Assembly (NCBI GenBank): GCA_964020975.1 | Contig: OZ026620.1 | Span: 80,653,279-80,717,278, forward strand | Direction: 5' to 3' | Source: Hermodice carunculata | Taxonomy: Eukaryota > Annelida > Polychaeta > Eunicida > Amphinomidae | DNA length: 64,000 nucleotides | Shown here: piece after piece, positions 1 to 11,466 of the stretch | How the letters are laid out: each line of letters opens with the position of its first letter | How positions within the stretch are numbered: position 1 is the stretch's first letter | The notes under the pieces: generated by a model | What the model saw: only the letters and a program-made list of their open reading frames with translations | The model's database searches: none | Told to the model about the DNA's origin: nothing | Translations under genes and position numbers: made by a program

Positions 1-59
1 TTTTTTTAAAGAAGGTAGTTCAGTTGGCTTTTCTGCTCATCTAACTAAGCTTTTCATAA

Positions 60-240
60 GTCAATATAGCATTACCTCGATCCCTTCAGGCACCACCCCT
101 TAGTCCTTAGGTGGTCTTTCAACACAGATCGCCTCATTAGAGGGACAGTAACATTGGAAGAATAGTACTTGGGGTTTCACAAAATGGTCTAAAAAGGGTG
201 GTCTGTCTGTGGAGGGGTCTTTGAAGACAGGTATGGTACT
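60..240. repeat. Fragment resembling ggtggtctt-type MITEs
   Basis: The stretch repeats words such as ggtggtct and a gagggacagt segment, and resembles the termini of the TA-flanked elements at 22673, 46283 and 49381. No complete pair of terminal inverted repeats is visible, so this is a decayed or partial copy at best. Confidence 0.3.
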
Positions 241-853
241 GTTCATTAATAACTGCCCTGTGATTGCGTGCATGAGGCACGCAAATTGCAGACAAATTTT
301 AGCACATTGTTATCAACAATTTGCGGGCAAATAGTGTGCCACCCTTTGCTAGCAAACAGTGATCTCGCAATTATTCAGCATTTTCAGTGTGAGCAAAAAA
401 AATATATTGACAGCTGGGCACATAGTCTAGTGTGCCCACAGCCATGATTTACTGGTCCCGCCTTTTTTCCTGATAATGTAACGTTAGATCTATCACAACC
501 TAATCCTATGAAAATATCAGTTTTTATGCCCCCACCAGGATAATTGAAAAGGTCAAAGACGATTAAACAAATGTCCGTGTTTAAATTACAAATATAAGGA
601 GCTCAAGCAGACTATCTCATGTAAAATAATTTCAAATTGTCAAATTAAGATACTTAGTATCATTTATACTTTTAAAAAGTTTACAAAAATCATAAGCAGT
701 CAATCACAATAATGTGCTACCTGCATTTTGGACAGAAACACCTGCTCAGCCATGTACATGTATTGGACGAGTCAAAATACTCTTGTTGCAACTTGCTGTA
801 GTAAGTATTTAGTCTACTTTTCAAAATATGGTTAGATTGAGAATCACAGATAT

Positions 854-871
854 GGGGGGGGGGGGGGGGGG
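854..871. repeat. Poly-G tract (18 G)
   Basis: Uninterrupted G run. Similar homopolymers of G or C occur at 2636-2649, 7450-7465, 30101-30112 and 52423-52439. Confidence 0.95.
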
Positions 872-929
872 TAAGATGTTCCAAGTGTAAAAAGAGCAAT
901 TTACATAGGATGAACGGAAAGTTTCTGGT

Positions 930-2226
930 TTACATTTGGTTATTTTGAAACGTAGACTTGTCAAAAGTACGTAAATTTCTCAAGTGTGTTTGATTGGGGA
1001 AAATATTGAAGAAATCTACCTCGTAATAACCATTAACAAATTTGTTCAAGAACACTAGATTCAGTCGTTCACGCCTATAAGACAATGGGAGTAGATTACA
1101 TTTGGCAAGGCGGGACTCGTACAATTCAGAGAAGTGAGACCCTAAGATGTATCTGGTTGCTCTTCTTTGAATATTTTCCAGCGCCATTAGATTTTTCTTG
1201 GTAGTAACACTCCACACAACCGTGCCATATTCAAGAGAACTCCACACTAAAGCAATGTAGAGTCTTTTAGTTGCTTCAGGGGGAGCTTTGTACCTGCATG
1301 TTCTTTTTATTACACCCAGGGCATGGTTAGCTTTAATGCAACACTTGGCAACATGCTTTGACCAGTTGAGGGAAGTGTCTAATTCGAAGCCAAGGTCATT
1401 TTGGGAGGATACCCGATTTACTGGGGTATTGTTCATACTGCAGGTAAAAACAACAGGAGCGTGGGACCTGCTGACAGTAAGGATGCTGCATTTGTTATCG
1501 TTGCACTTCATACCCCATAATTTACTCCAAGAGACTAGTTTCTCTATATCATTTTGCAGTACACGTGCATCAGCTTCCGAGTGAATTTTCAAAAGCATTT
1601 GGAATCGTCTGCAAAAAGGAACTTGGTTGTGCCGTTTGAGAGAGTGAGGAGCATGTCCTTAATATATACTAAAAACAGGAAAGGTTCTAAAATAGAACCC
1701 TGTGGAACACCAGATATGACAGTATTCCGTCCAGAGTGAGACCCTTCTACTAGGACACACTGCCTTCGACCTGTTATATAACTAGTAAACCAATCGTGGA
1801 GATGACCATTCACACTAAAGCTCTTTAATTTGTGCAATAACAGGTGGTGGGGCACAGAGTCGAAGGCTTTGGTAAAATCGAGATACAATACATCAACTTG
1901 AGTCCTCTTATCTAGATTTTCACCTGAGTCGTCTTATCTAGATTTTCATGCGATTTGTGGACAAAGTCTACCATTTGAGTGGCACAAGACTTACCCTTAA
2001 GGAAACCATGTTGAAACTGATGGAGTGTGTTCTTAAGCACAGGAAACATGTGGTTTAGATCACATCGCTCCATCACTTTCCTTACAATACATAGTCATGA
2101 TATCGGTCGATAGTTATCAACGTCTTTACAGTTGCCTTTCTTATGGACCGGAATTACGTTTGCATCTTTCTATTGAGAAGGAATTTTACCTTGTTCCATA
2201 CATTTTGCAAAAAGGAGTTTCAGTAA
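930..2226 (-). mobile_element. Decayed CR1/Jockey-type LINE, reverse transcriptase portion
   Basis: Read on the minus strand from about 2226 down to 930, the region encodes a non-LTR reverse transcriptase. In order it shows PVHKKGNCKDVDNYRPIS, HGFLKGKSCATQMVDFVH, YLDFTKAFDSVPHHLLLHKL, GVPQGSI, the catalytic FADD at about 1600, and a C-terminal thumb region with SLEYGTVVWS, LENIQRRATRYI and LPLSYRRERL. Reading frames change several times: a stop near the 5' side, a 26-bp tandem duplication around 1898-1950, and a shift close to the FADD box. The endonuclease is missing, so the copy is 5' truncated and dead. It ends abruptly into TGACCTTGACC repeats at 2226. Clade assignment is from general motif resemblance. 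Confidence 0.85.
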
Positions 2227-2635
2227 AATATTGCACATGCTTATAGTCCTGGATAAGGTCTGAGATGAGTTTGAAGATGGGTTACCTTGACCTAAATCCC
2301 AAGGTCACAGAGCCATTTTAGCGAATTGGTTTTCATGCAATCAATTGAAAAGTTTGTTATATAGGTCTTTTATATTTGCACATGATTCTACTCCTGCATA
2401 AGGTCTCAGACGAGTTTGAAGGTGGGCGACCTTGACCTAAATCCCAAGGTCACAAAGCCATTTTAGCAAATTTGGTTTTCACGTGGTAACTTGGAAGGTT
2501 TTGACATAGACCCTTCTTATTGCACTTAGTTTTAATCCCATATGAGGTCTCAGACAAATTCGGAGATGGATCACCTTGACCCAAATCCCAAAGTTACAGA
2601 GGCATGCCTCTTGTCAGTACTGACAGCTGTAGCAT
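2226..2635. repeat. TGACCTTGACC dispersed repeat, three diverged units
   Basis: Units of about 140 bp each carry gaccttgacctaaatcccaa, followed by aggtcacagagcc and a ttgcacatg segment. The same family recurs at 15.7, 26.3, 28.6, 40.4, 50.7 and 54.6 kb. A G tract closes the block. Confidence 0.8.
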
Positions 2636-2649
2636 GGGGGGGGGGGGGG

Positions 2650-4526
2650 CATAGATCTAGCAATCTTTGATTGGGTTTTCATTTTTATATTGTCAATATG
2701 ACATCTGATACATTCTGTCTTTCATGCGAGGGTTTTCAGTTGGACACAGCCCTCATTCTAATGATTTGCCTAGATTTAGGTCTACTAGCGTATTATCCAA
2801 ATTTGTGCCTAAAACTGTCTCATGAGTTTATGTTTCTAGACACTCTTTAGCAAACAGTACCTTTACTTTTAAAGCCATTGGAAGATTGCTTCAGCAAGTT
2901 TCAGACAATCCTGGAAAGATTCTTGCCCAATGGCAATCTCCTTGCAAGGGAGTAGCAGGGCCTGACAGGTAAGTTGAAATCCCTGGACTTTTAGGTCACC
3001 ATGGGGCGACTTCACCAAAGGTGAGGTCAGCAAGCCTTACTAACTTCATGGCACAGGATCTCTCACCAACAACATTCACCCCTAGTGATCCATGACAAAG
3101 TCTGGCAGTCACTGTTCTCATGGTATTTGGAGCAGGGACAACGTGATGCACCGGCATCCAGCTACTGGTTGCTTTCAGTCTGCAGGAAATCATTTACAGA
3201 GATGCCTTACTCCAGACTGTGGGGGGCCCACAATTGGACCCAAAGACTGGCCTCTTCAATACAAATCTTGTCCTACCATGTCCTCAGGGGGCTGTTTCCT
3301 TCAGTCAGTACAATCATTATTTGTCCCTTTAGGAGATCTGTTCTTTGGAGTGGAGTGCTTTGAATAACAGCTCCCCTGTGTTGTAGTTTGAATGATCTCC
3401 CTCCTCCACTCAATTGCTTATGTATCTACCAAGTTTAGTGAATAGGTAATGCATTTATCATAATTCCGTGTACTCGTTAGTTATAACCTGTCCACAATGC
3501 AAAAGCCCACCCAGCTGACCCTGCATCAGATCATAATGAGGTTACTCCATCATGAAAAACTGATATGATTGGTCAATACTGGAGGTCAAGTACAGAGCCA
3601 GGAGGTCAGTCAGTGGAGGGTGCCCCATTGGCTTCCAGTGCAGAGGAATATATAGAAGAAGAAAGAAATAGTTTTGTTGGAATAAAAGTTATATATATGG
3701 CTGTGGCTGACACATTCACCGCAGTAGCAACATGTGTGTATCTTTTTACATGAGGCTGATACATTGACTGTAGTGGTTATATACATAATCTTCTTTATTT
3801 TTTTTTTATTCAGAAAGCTGATACGTTTACCAGGAATGCACATTGGGAGTGACAGAATTTACTGGAACAGTGATGCATTGGGAGTAAATGGCCTATGATA
3901 TGATACATGATAAAGTGTACAAAAAAAAAAAATCAGTACTCCATGCCGAAGATATTGAAATGAAAGTGATTGCACTAACAAGTTGTGCACTTAATTTGCG
4001 TTGGCGGCCTTTGATTTTGAAGCAAACTCACATTTGTTATTCATACTGTTGCCATTAGCTGGTTCAACTGTCTATTTTAATGGTAACTGAAATTGCTGAT
4101 GTTCCAAAGGGTCTCCCCCCCCCCTCCCCCCCACACACACATGTGACAGGAGGCATCTCATGAGATCCTATGAGTGTATATTGATCACGACACACTTCAC
4201 CCCAACAAATAGCACATGTTCAGCATCAAAAACCTAGTGAAAAGAGATGTGGACATTGAAATTGTTCATGTATAGTACTTGAAAAATATCGTGGAATGTA
4301 TGTAAATAGGGGCCCCGCTGTCACATGATGCACTTTGTGCCGTGGTAAGAGTGGAGTGCTGTGTCCCTAACATTTTATTACAGGTGTTGAGGGAGACCAG
4401 CTGACTGGCTGCTCCATTTCTGTCTATTCCAGCTGACTCAGTGTTTTAAACAATGTATAGTTCACTTTTATTAAAACTTCTTGCAGTACTGAAACCAAAT
4501 TTCAAACCTGCAGTTGTGAACCTACC
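2650..4526. other. Upstream intronic or 5' flanking sequence, no gene seen
   Basis: No recognisable protein, RNA gene or repeat family. There are short A and C homopolymers at about 3919 and 4112. Short open frames show no known domain. Confidence 0.5.
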
Positions 4527-4760
4527 GTAACTCTGTCAGTGCCAAATTTTGGACTGAGTCAACAGCTTTTCTTGGCTTGCATTCGGCACAAAAATGCGCC
4601 AAATGAATGCCGAGAAAAGCTATTGTGGGATATGCTGTCTGGAACTATAGGCGTGCTGGTACCTGAATGAAAGGTGTTTTTATGAGGAACGTGAATCTGG
4701 GATCCTTATGATAATTCAGACTAATTTGACTTAAGTCACAATTGGGGAATTGAAGGAGGT
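4527..4760 (-). mobile_element. Hairpin MITE, subfamily 1, copy A
   Basis: The left end reads taactctgtcagtgccaa, matching the inverted end of the copy at 25002. The core gagtcaacagcttttctt ... gagaaaagct forms a long hairpin. The remainder matches the reverse complement of the 25-kb copy (for example tgctggtacctgaatgaaag and tttttatgaggaa). There is no coding capacity. Confidence 0.75.
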
Positions 4761-4876
4761 CACACTTTCCTGGTCAAACTGATGCACAGCTACTGGAAGT
4801 TTTAAAGGTTGTCTGTTTTATCTGTTATGAAGCATCCTTTCTTCAAACATATTCAACGAAAATTTCAGGGAAGACT

Positions 4877-5333
4877 GACCAGGATAACATGTCACCGGTC
4901 AACAGCTTAAGAAAGACTTATCACGATAACATGACACTAGTCAATAGCTTAGGGAAAACCTACCAGGATAACATGACACTAGTCAACAGCTTAGGGAAAA
5001 CCTACCAGGATAACATGAAACTAGTCAACAGCTTAGGGAAAACCTACCAGGATAACATGACACTAGTCAACAGCTTAGGGAAAACCTACCAGGATAACAT
5101 GACACTAGTCAACAGCGTAAGAAAGACTTATTACGATAACATTACACTAGTCAACGGCTTAGGGAAAACCTACCAGGATAACATGACACTAGTCAACAGC
5201 TTAGGGAAAACCTACCAGGATAACATGACACTAGTCAACAGCTTAGGGAGAACCTACCAGGATAACATGACACTAGTCAACAGCTTAGGGAAAACCTACC
5301 AGGATAACATGACACTAATTAACAGCTTTCCTT
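4877..5333 (+). repeat. 42-bp minisatellite, about 10.7 units
   Basis: The unit is 42 bp and contains the word actagtcaacagcttaggg followed by aaaacctaccaggataacatg. Copies are mostly near identical; units 1 and 6 differ at several bases. Because 42 is divisible by three the plus strand stays open for 148 codons with a 14-residue repeat (MTLVNSLGKTYQDN), but no start context, signal or splice evidence supports translation. The array runs directly into the hairpin at 5316 and its unit contains the same GTCAACAGCTT arm. Confidence 0.95.
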
Positions 5334-5396
5334 AATTGGCACACCCTGGGCACTTCACACACAGTCAGGGTTCACCAAGGAAAGCTGTTGACTCAG
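5316..5396. mobile_element. Hairpin core of the MITE family (partial copy)
   Basis: The arms ttaacagctttcctt (5319-5333) and aaggaaagctgttga (5378-5392) are inverted complements around a loop of about 44 bases. The flanking MITE body has been replaced on the left by the 42-bp minisatellite. Confidence 0.75.
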
Positions 5397-5584
5397 TCCA
5401 GTTACATGTATGTGATGTTAAAGGGTTAACTAGGGTTTAAGACCTGCATTTTGTTTCAGCATGTCCATGTATGTGATACATGTATTTATCGTATCATCCC
5501 TGCAGAACAAAACGTAATATTAGGTGACAAGTTCATTGATTTTATATGATACATTTCACAAATAGATTTCTTTGTATGTTTCAG

Positions 5585-5641
5585 ATCAGGGACAAGTGAC
5601 CCATACTGCATCATCAAGCTTGACAATGAGCAGGTTGCCAG
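5585..5641 (+). CDS. RASAL: Coding exon of a RASAL1/RASA4-type Ras GTPase-activating protein (C2A domain, first part)
   Basis: The exon is 57 bases, preceded by a pyrimidine-rich tract ending in tttcag and followed by gtgagt. It reads SGTSDPYCIIKLDNEQVA after one base that completes a split codon, and ends with AG, so both ends are phase 2. The SDPYC motif is calcium-binding loop 1 of a C2 domain. The sequence closely resembles the N-terminal C2A domain of vertebrate RASAL1 and RASA4, proteins that move to the plasma membrane on calcium rise and switch off Ras and Rap by stimulating GTP hydrolysis. The next exon at 60181 supplies the base that turns AG into an arginine codon and continues the domain. 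The exon encoding the N-terminus and strand 1 was not found upstream; no suitable donor in that reading context is visible in the first 5.5 kb. Recognition is by remembered family sequence, not by a search. Confidence 0.85.
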
Positions 5642-6044
5642 GTGAGTACATTATATACATAGTACTACACATGACTGGATTGGATTTTCCCACATGCCCA
5701 AAGGTTTTGACTGTTACAAGACTGTTGTTTGTAATCAGCTCATTGATCAAAGGGCTTCCAGGTCTTCCTGTTGGTCACCAAGTTCAATCAGTCGAAGTGG
5801 CTGGTCAAGAATCCCACTGGCAGCGCTGATGGATGCAGTCACATATACAATAGTAAAATGATGGACTGTTCTGTATGTGGCAGGAGAAACCAACATGAGT
5901 CAGGTGTACTCTGTTTTCATTTAAGGTAATTTTGTCTTGGCAAGAGCCAAGAAGCAAGTCTGTGCTTATTACCCCGACTGGTTTTACTAGCACCAGAGGT
6001 TGGAGAGTGACATCATGATGCCTGCCCCATTTGGCTTAAACAGT

Positions 6045-6475
6045 ATATATGGGTGTGTAATGTAACATAATTACATGTGCTTATGTCTTTACTCCTGTTG
6101 ACTTAATATAGGTATGTAACGTGGTAACATAACTGATTTTCACTCCTATTGGCTTGTATATGGGGGTGTAATGGTAACATAACTGATTTTTTTTCACTTT
6201 GTTGGCTATTACATATATTTGGAGATGAATGTGCCAACAAACCGATTTTTTTTCACACCTGTTAATTTATGTATGGAGGTGTAACATAGTAACAAGTGCT
6301 GTCTTCATTTTTGTTGGTTTCATTTAGTAGGGTATAACATGATAACCATTGATGTCTTAACTCTTGTTGGCTTCATTTATTGGGACATAACATAGTAGCA
6401 TAAAAGATGTCACTCATACTGCTTTGTATATGGACTGTAACATGGTAACAGAACTCAGATGTATCACTTGACCAT
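6045..6475 (+). repeat. Diverged tandem repeat of about 60-65 bp
   Basis: Roughly seven degenerate copies share the order gttggctt, tatatgggggtgtaac, atggtaacataactgatttt and a ttcactcct segment. Strong divergence suggests an old array. Confidence 0.7.
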
Positions 6476-6824
6476 GTTGGCACATTATTTGTTCCGAATA
6501 TGCTTATATATTTGTTGTGACAGTGCAGGATAGATGTGTCATAACTTTATTATGACCCATAAATTAGCACAGAAAATATTCATAAACCCTGTCCCTGCAC
6601 TATATATAGACCAAGATATACAGGATCCACTATGGGTCGTCCATTGAGGATAACATGACAATCCAACAACGAATGATCCCAACATTATCCCTAATGGGCC
6701 ACCCATACTGGATTTTCTTTCTACTGTGTCCAAAAAGGGTAAATATGCACCAAAATCTAAGTTCTATCAGAGAAATGAATTTGAAAATGATGCCATTTTG
6801 AGAGTGGGAGGAGTCAGTATTTTA

Positions 6825-7053
6825 TTAACCCTTAAAGTGCTAATCACAGCTATTGGCATATTCCCATTACCATTAAACATGTATGTAATGGTTAAAAGAT
6901 TCAAATTGCTCATGAAGATACCTTTCATTCAAATAGCAGCAAGCCTAGTCTAAAGCGAAAAGTAGTCTTAGTCAACAGCTTTCTTCGAGACACTTTGACG
7001 CAAAGTGTGCCGAAGAAAGCTGTAGACTCAAGTCTTAAATCAGCGCTTTAACC
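6825..7053 (+). mobile_element. Hairpin MITE, subfamily 1, copy B
   Basis: Starts TTAACCCTTAAAGTGCTAAT and ends with the inverted form (atcagcgctttaacc). The internal hairpin is gtcaacagctttcttcg ... cgaagaaagctgtagac. The body attcaaattgctcatgaag is shared with copy C at 22417. Confidence 0.85.
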
Positions 7054-7240
7054 AAAATGAAAAATAAATGTAAAATTAACATATATCCTGTCACACCTTT
7101 TTGCCAACTCATCTTACAGTATGGCCATTTACATTTCCTTAGTTAAATCAAAAAGATGTTAGCATTTGCCTAAGTAGTTAATGGTAGCAGCAGTCTCTGG
7201 TGTGCAGATACTGTGTATTGAGATGTATATGTTATTACTT
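7051..7240 (+). repeat. Left arm of a 190-bp inverted repeat
   Basis: The segment including aacatatatcctgtcacacc, catttgcctaagt and gcagatactgtg is the reverse complement of 8535-8726. By eye the arms are roughly 85 percent identical. The left arm begins exactly where the MITE at 6825 ends. Confidence 0.85.
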
Positions 7241-8534
7241 GAAACCAATGAGTGACAAATCAAATAAAAGATTACAATAATAAGGTCATCTTTCATGCAG
7301 GATAACCCACTCAGGATAAGCTTCAGATATAGAAGGTATATTGTCAGCACCATGTCTGTATGTCTGTCTGTCTGTCTGTTCACTTTTCCTGTCCTGGATA
7401 TAACTTTTTGTTCCTTGAAAGTTACAGCAAAACCTATTTTTGAGAGACACCCCCCCCCCCCCCCCGAAGGGCTGGCCAAAAAGTGGTGACATAAGGCAGG
7501 TGATCTCCTGTGGAAGTGCATAGTATGGGGAAGATGCAAAAAGGGACATGGTAAACATGGTCTGAAAAGGCAGGTGGTCTTTCCTCACAGTGGTCTCAGG
7601 TTTTAATGTGTATGAAACTTAGCACCCACATGTTTCAGGCCTGAAGTATATATGTCATGTTGAAAAGTAGGTCAGTAGGTCACTTATGTAGGTCATGGTA
7701 GCTAACCAATCTTTGCAGTTCCTTGTTTTGACCAGGGGCTAGGATCATGTGATGGCAGCACCTTACAGTCACAGGCAGTGATTCAGGAATCATGCAGTGT
7801 TTGCAGTAATGATTGCTAGGTGGCAGCACCGTACAGCGTCAATACAAGCACTGGCCCCATGAATCATTCAAATAGTGTCTAGTGCCACACAATAAATGAG
7901 GAATCACCTTTCATCCACTTCATGTATGACAAGATGTGACAGTCTGCTAGCAGCCAGTGCCATGCCATGCTATACCCTTATTATAGTCCTCAAAGTTATT
8001 TGGGACATGTGCAATGTCCAAAGGAATCTGAAGTCCTTCATGTCAATATATTTTATGTTCAAGACAAGGGTGGTGAGACCTTAAGTGGACGAACATGAGC
8101 ACTTTCTGGTTCCACAACAGCAGAGGTTGTTGAGCCTGAGTAAGCCTGTGTGACTGGGAGTGTCACTGTAAAGTGTCGTATATAGCCTCTTCCTCTCTAC
8201 CAGGACGCCTATTATTATATTGGTCTGCACAACACATCAGGTCATTTGAATATAAATCACTTCATGGGTGCATCAGTTTGGCTGTAGCTATTCCAGTGCT
8301 TTGTACGCTTCCTCAGAAATGTCCTCAGAATCACCTGTTATGACTTTGAATGCTGAGGTTCCTGCGTGCTAAGATTTCAGCAGCATTGTACCACTTGTAT
8401 GTGTGAAAGCTTATCTGGGGTACCAAAAAATACTGTCAGCCTCTTGATACATTTGGCTGCATTTAGGTTGCTTTATGTTGTGGCAAGCCGAAGGTTGCAT
8501 TTTTTGCATAGAACCATTACCACATTAGTTTGGC
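7241..8534. other. Spacer between the inverted arms, no gene seen
   Basis: Contains a C16 tract at 7450-7465, ggtggtctt words of MITE type around 7570, and a short aggtcagtaggtcac stretch near 7668. No protein domain is visible. Confidence 0.5.
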
Positions 8535-8726
8535 AGGTACATATACATCTCAACACAGTATCTGCACGGCAGAGACTGCTGGCACCATTAACCACTTAGG
8601 CAAATGCCAACATCTTTTCAATGTGACAAAGGAAATGTAAATGGCCACTATGCTGTAAGATGAGTTTGTAAAAAGGTGTGACAGGATATATGTTAATTTT
8701 GCGTTTATTTTCCATTTTGGTTAAAG
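8535..8726 (-). repeat. Right arm of the 190-bp inverted repeat
   Basis: Inverted partner of 7051-7240, with about 1.3 kb between the arms. The enclosed segment contains no transposase; this could be a foldback element or two independent copies of one repeat in opposite orientation. Confidence 0.85.
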
Positions 8727-8816
8727 ATATTTAAAAGTCAAGATCGGTCCCTGACTCACAAAAATTTATGACGGTAAAGACATTGTAGTTTACAAAATGG
8801 CAACAGTTGTGGTGGA

Positions 8817-9352
8817 GTGTAGCCAACTTGGATGTTGTGAACCTACTTCTTTGTGAACAAAAAGTGTAGCCAACTTGGATGTTGTGAACCTACTTCTTTG
8901 TGAACAAAAAGTGTAGCCAACTTGGATGTTGTGAACCTACTTCTTTGTGAACAAAAAGTGTAGCCAACTTGGATGTTGTGAACCTACTTCTTTGTGAACG
9001 AAAAGTGTAGCCAACTTGGATGTTGTGAACCTACTTCTTTGTGAACGAAAAGTGTAGCCAACTTGGATGTTGTGAACCTACTTCTTTGTGAACAAAAAGT
9101 ATTGCTAACTTGGATGTTGTGAACCTACTTCTTTGTGAACAAAAAGTGTAGCCAACTTGGATGTTGTGAACCCTACTTCTTTGTGAACAAAAAGTGTAGC
9201 CAACTTGGATGTTGTGAACCTACTTCTTTGTGAACAAAAAGTATTGCCAACTTGGATGTTGTGAACCTACTTCTTTGTGAACAAAAAGTGTAGCCAACTT
9301 GGATGTTGTGAACCTACTTCTTTGTGAACAAAAAGTGTAGCCAACTTGGATG
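8817..9352 (+). repeat. 47-bp minisatellite, about 11.5 units
   Basis: The unit begins gtgtagccaacttggatgtt and continues gtgaacctacttctttgtga plus acaaaaa. Twelve occurrences of the aacttggatg word are visible, the last one broken off. Only a few substitutions (aacgaaaa, attgctaac) and one inserted C separate copies, so the array is recent. Confidence 0.95.
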
Positions 9353-9428
9353 CTGCAGTGCCACTTGTAAACAATTTCGCAAGTGCAATTCCTATGTTGT
9401 GATGCCACTTGCTTGTAAACAAAATGTC

Positions 9429-9672
9429 AATAACCCGTTCCTGGTCAGAGTACGGCTGAGTCAGTAACTTTCTTTGGCATGGGTTCGGCATATATGCTTC
9501 CAACTCATGCCAACTTGAAAGCTATTGACCTAGGGCATGCCATCATGAATGGTCCTATGTACAGCTCTCAGGAAAAATGTTTTCCAGCAACAAGAAATTT
9601 AAGTAAAAATGTTAAAGCAGACAACAATATACACCTGAACGCTTTTTGGCGATATGAGCTGGAAAGGGTTAA
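9429..9672 (-). mobile_element. Hairpin MITE, subfamily 2, copy D
   Basis: The ends taacccgttcctggtca and ggaaagggttaa are imperfect inverted repeats with TTAA at the right edge. The hairpin core gagtcagtaactttctttgg ... aagctattgac is at 9457-9531. The body is the reverse complement of the copy at 16969 (ttaacatttctacttaaa region). Confidence 0.75.
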
Positions 9673-9679
9673 TTCATGA

Positions 9680-10370
9680 CAGGACAAGTAGCATCAATCT
9701 AATTAAAGTGTTTTATTTCTTGAAATATACATGAATGTCATTTTCCTGAGCCAGCAATTTTTTGTTACATTTCAGCATTAATTATGAGGTAATGTTGAAA
9801 ATATAAATTACTTTTGTATGCACAGAATATCAAAGTACCCGCAGGGAATATATTAAGATGCACTACTTTAGTAATTTCATCCATTTTTGTGGAGCAAGAT
9901 TCCATGTGGAAGATAAAACACTGCTAGAATGAATATTGGTCCAAGGCTATAAGACAGACAATATTGTTTGTCTGTGGGAACAGCCTGGGGCACTTCTATT
10001 TGTTCTGATTGCTTTTTTAATCCCTAGAAGGTCGCTGAATGTGTGCAATTCATCCATGTTACAGTGCATGACTGTCAAGCATGCCTCAGTGTGTGTATGT
10101 CCCCTGGGAAACCGCTCCAGCATGGCTGGCTTTTGAGTTAAGGTCTTCTGCAGCAAGAAAATGTGGTTGTCTCTGACACATCGAGGCACTTCAAACAGAA
10201 CATTTGATGCAAGACTGATCAGGAGAGTTGTTTTTTTTTCAGTAGTGTGAATAAAATTAAAATAGTGAAACTTTAAGAAAAAGTCATGAAATGAAAATGT
10301 TTCCAGTGACTTTTGGCCTGGTTCATTATAGTTCTGAAGATGGTACATGTTTAGTATGAGTTGTCTTACT
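9680..10370. other. Intronic sequence, no gene seen
   Basis: No recognisable domain or repeat. A short poly-T at 10229 is the only low-complexity feature. Confidence 0.45.
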
Positions 10371-10375
10371 TTTGG

Positions 10376-10580
10376 AATTGTCTGAAGGTCTCATAATGAG
10401 AGTTCTCTTAAGATCTCATAATGGGAGTTGTCTGAAGGTCTCACAATGAGAGCTGTCTTGAGATCTCATAATGGGATTTATGTAAAGGTCTCATAATGAG
10501 AGTTGTCTTAAGCTCTCATAATGGGGATTGTCTGAAGATCTCATAATAGGAATTGTCTGAAAACCTTATAATTGGAGTTG
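10376..10580 (+). repeat. Diverged tandem repeat with gtctcataatg word
   Basis: About seven copies of a roughly 30-bp unit, tgtctgaaggtctcataatg plus agagt, alternating between 'gaaggtctcataatgagag' and 'taagatctcataatgggag' forms, which suggests a 60-bp dimeric unit. Confidence 0.8.
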
Positions 10581-10899
10581 TCAAAAGAACTGTAATTCTA
10601 TCAACAGTGAACACTTATTGTCTCAATAATTTTACATTGGTGGTGGCTCCCATATAAATATATGTGTAGGAAATTGTGTATCTAGTTATATTTGTCAAGC
10701 AACTGCCAGTTGAATGCTGATGTTTTATTCAAATGTCTCAACTGCCCACGCAGGTGGCATTTGTTGATAGTGATCTGCATAATGTATCACTTTGTCTGCA
10801 CCATCCATAATTTTAATGTTGAAGCATTCTCTGTACCAACAGAACAATATTGTTATTTTGGTATGGTGAAGGCCTTTTATCAAAATATTCTATACATAC

Positions 10900-10980
10900 C
10901 TGAACAGTTTTCTTGGCATGTTGTTGGCAAGTTAACTACGAATATGCTGCAGAAAGCTGTTGACTCAGTTTCTCAATGAG
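10900..10980. mobile_element. Possible degenerate hairpin MITE core
   Basis: The right arm gaaagctgttgactcag matches the family exactly, with a weak left arm acagttttcttggc. The remaining body is not recognisable. Confidence 0.45.
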
Positions 10981-11385
10981 AACTGATACATCAGGAAAGG
11001 TGAACAGTCAGAGTGCATTGCATTATGCACCTTGTCCATTCAGATGTTAAAAACAATCAATCTAGCCCATGACTGTACACTTGTATCGTAGAATTTTCTC
11101 AAGATCAGAATTTATTTGTTGCTGATGTGGTCAACATGGTCAAAGGTCAGTACTCTGGGACACAAGCATAAAAATCAGTTATATACAATTAAATAAAGAG
11201 ATCTTGGGAGAGCTTTCTGGATCCAGTACTCTGAAGTACCAGATATAGAAAAGGTAGAGAGAAAGATGCAGAAAATGACCAGTAGACAGAGCATACATAA
11301 TTTACAGCCAAACATGTCAAAACAAGCAAACTCTTGGTGACAACTAATCACTTTCTTGGTCCTGAATGTAGGTACTATACAGTAG
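10981..11385. other. Intronic sequence, no gene seen
   Basis: Nothing recognisable on either strand. Confidence 0.45.
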
Positions 11386-11466
11386 TTAACCCTTCAGCTT
11401 CATGTGTGAAGCCATAATATTGGCCCAGTTTTTCTTGTTCATTTCCATACTTCCTTGAAGGGTTAA
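11386..11466. mobile_element. 81-bp TTAA-flanked palindromic mini-element
   Basis: TTAACCCTTCA at the left and TGAAGGGTTAA at the right are perfect 11-base inverted ends. The interior is non-coding. This matches the TTAA-CCCTT layout of piggyBac-type ends, though the family is inference. Confidence 0.65.

Noticed and set aside
2968-2975. caggtaagt as donor of the missing upstream exon
   Set aside because: The preceding bases do not encode an N-terminal C2 sequence in the needed phase.
4889-5335. 148-codon open frame with 14-residue repeats as a repetitive protein gene
   Set aside because: The openness follows from a 42-bp (multiple of three) tandem repeat; no splice sites, signal peptide or independent coding bias.
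5572-5829. 85-codon frame overlapping the first C2 exon
   Set aside because: It is in a different frame from the C2 coding sequence and reads through the splice donor.
8817-9352. CRISPR-like array of regular repeats
   Set aside because: Units are contiguous with no unique spacers and the genome is clearly eukaryotic; it is a minisatellite.
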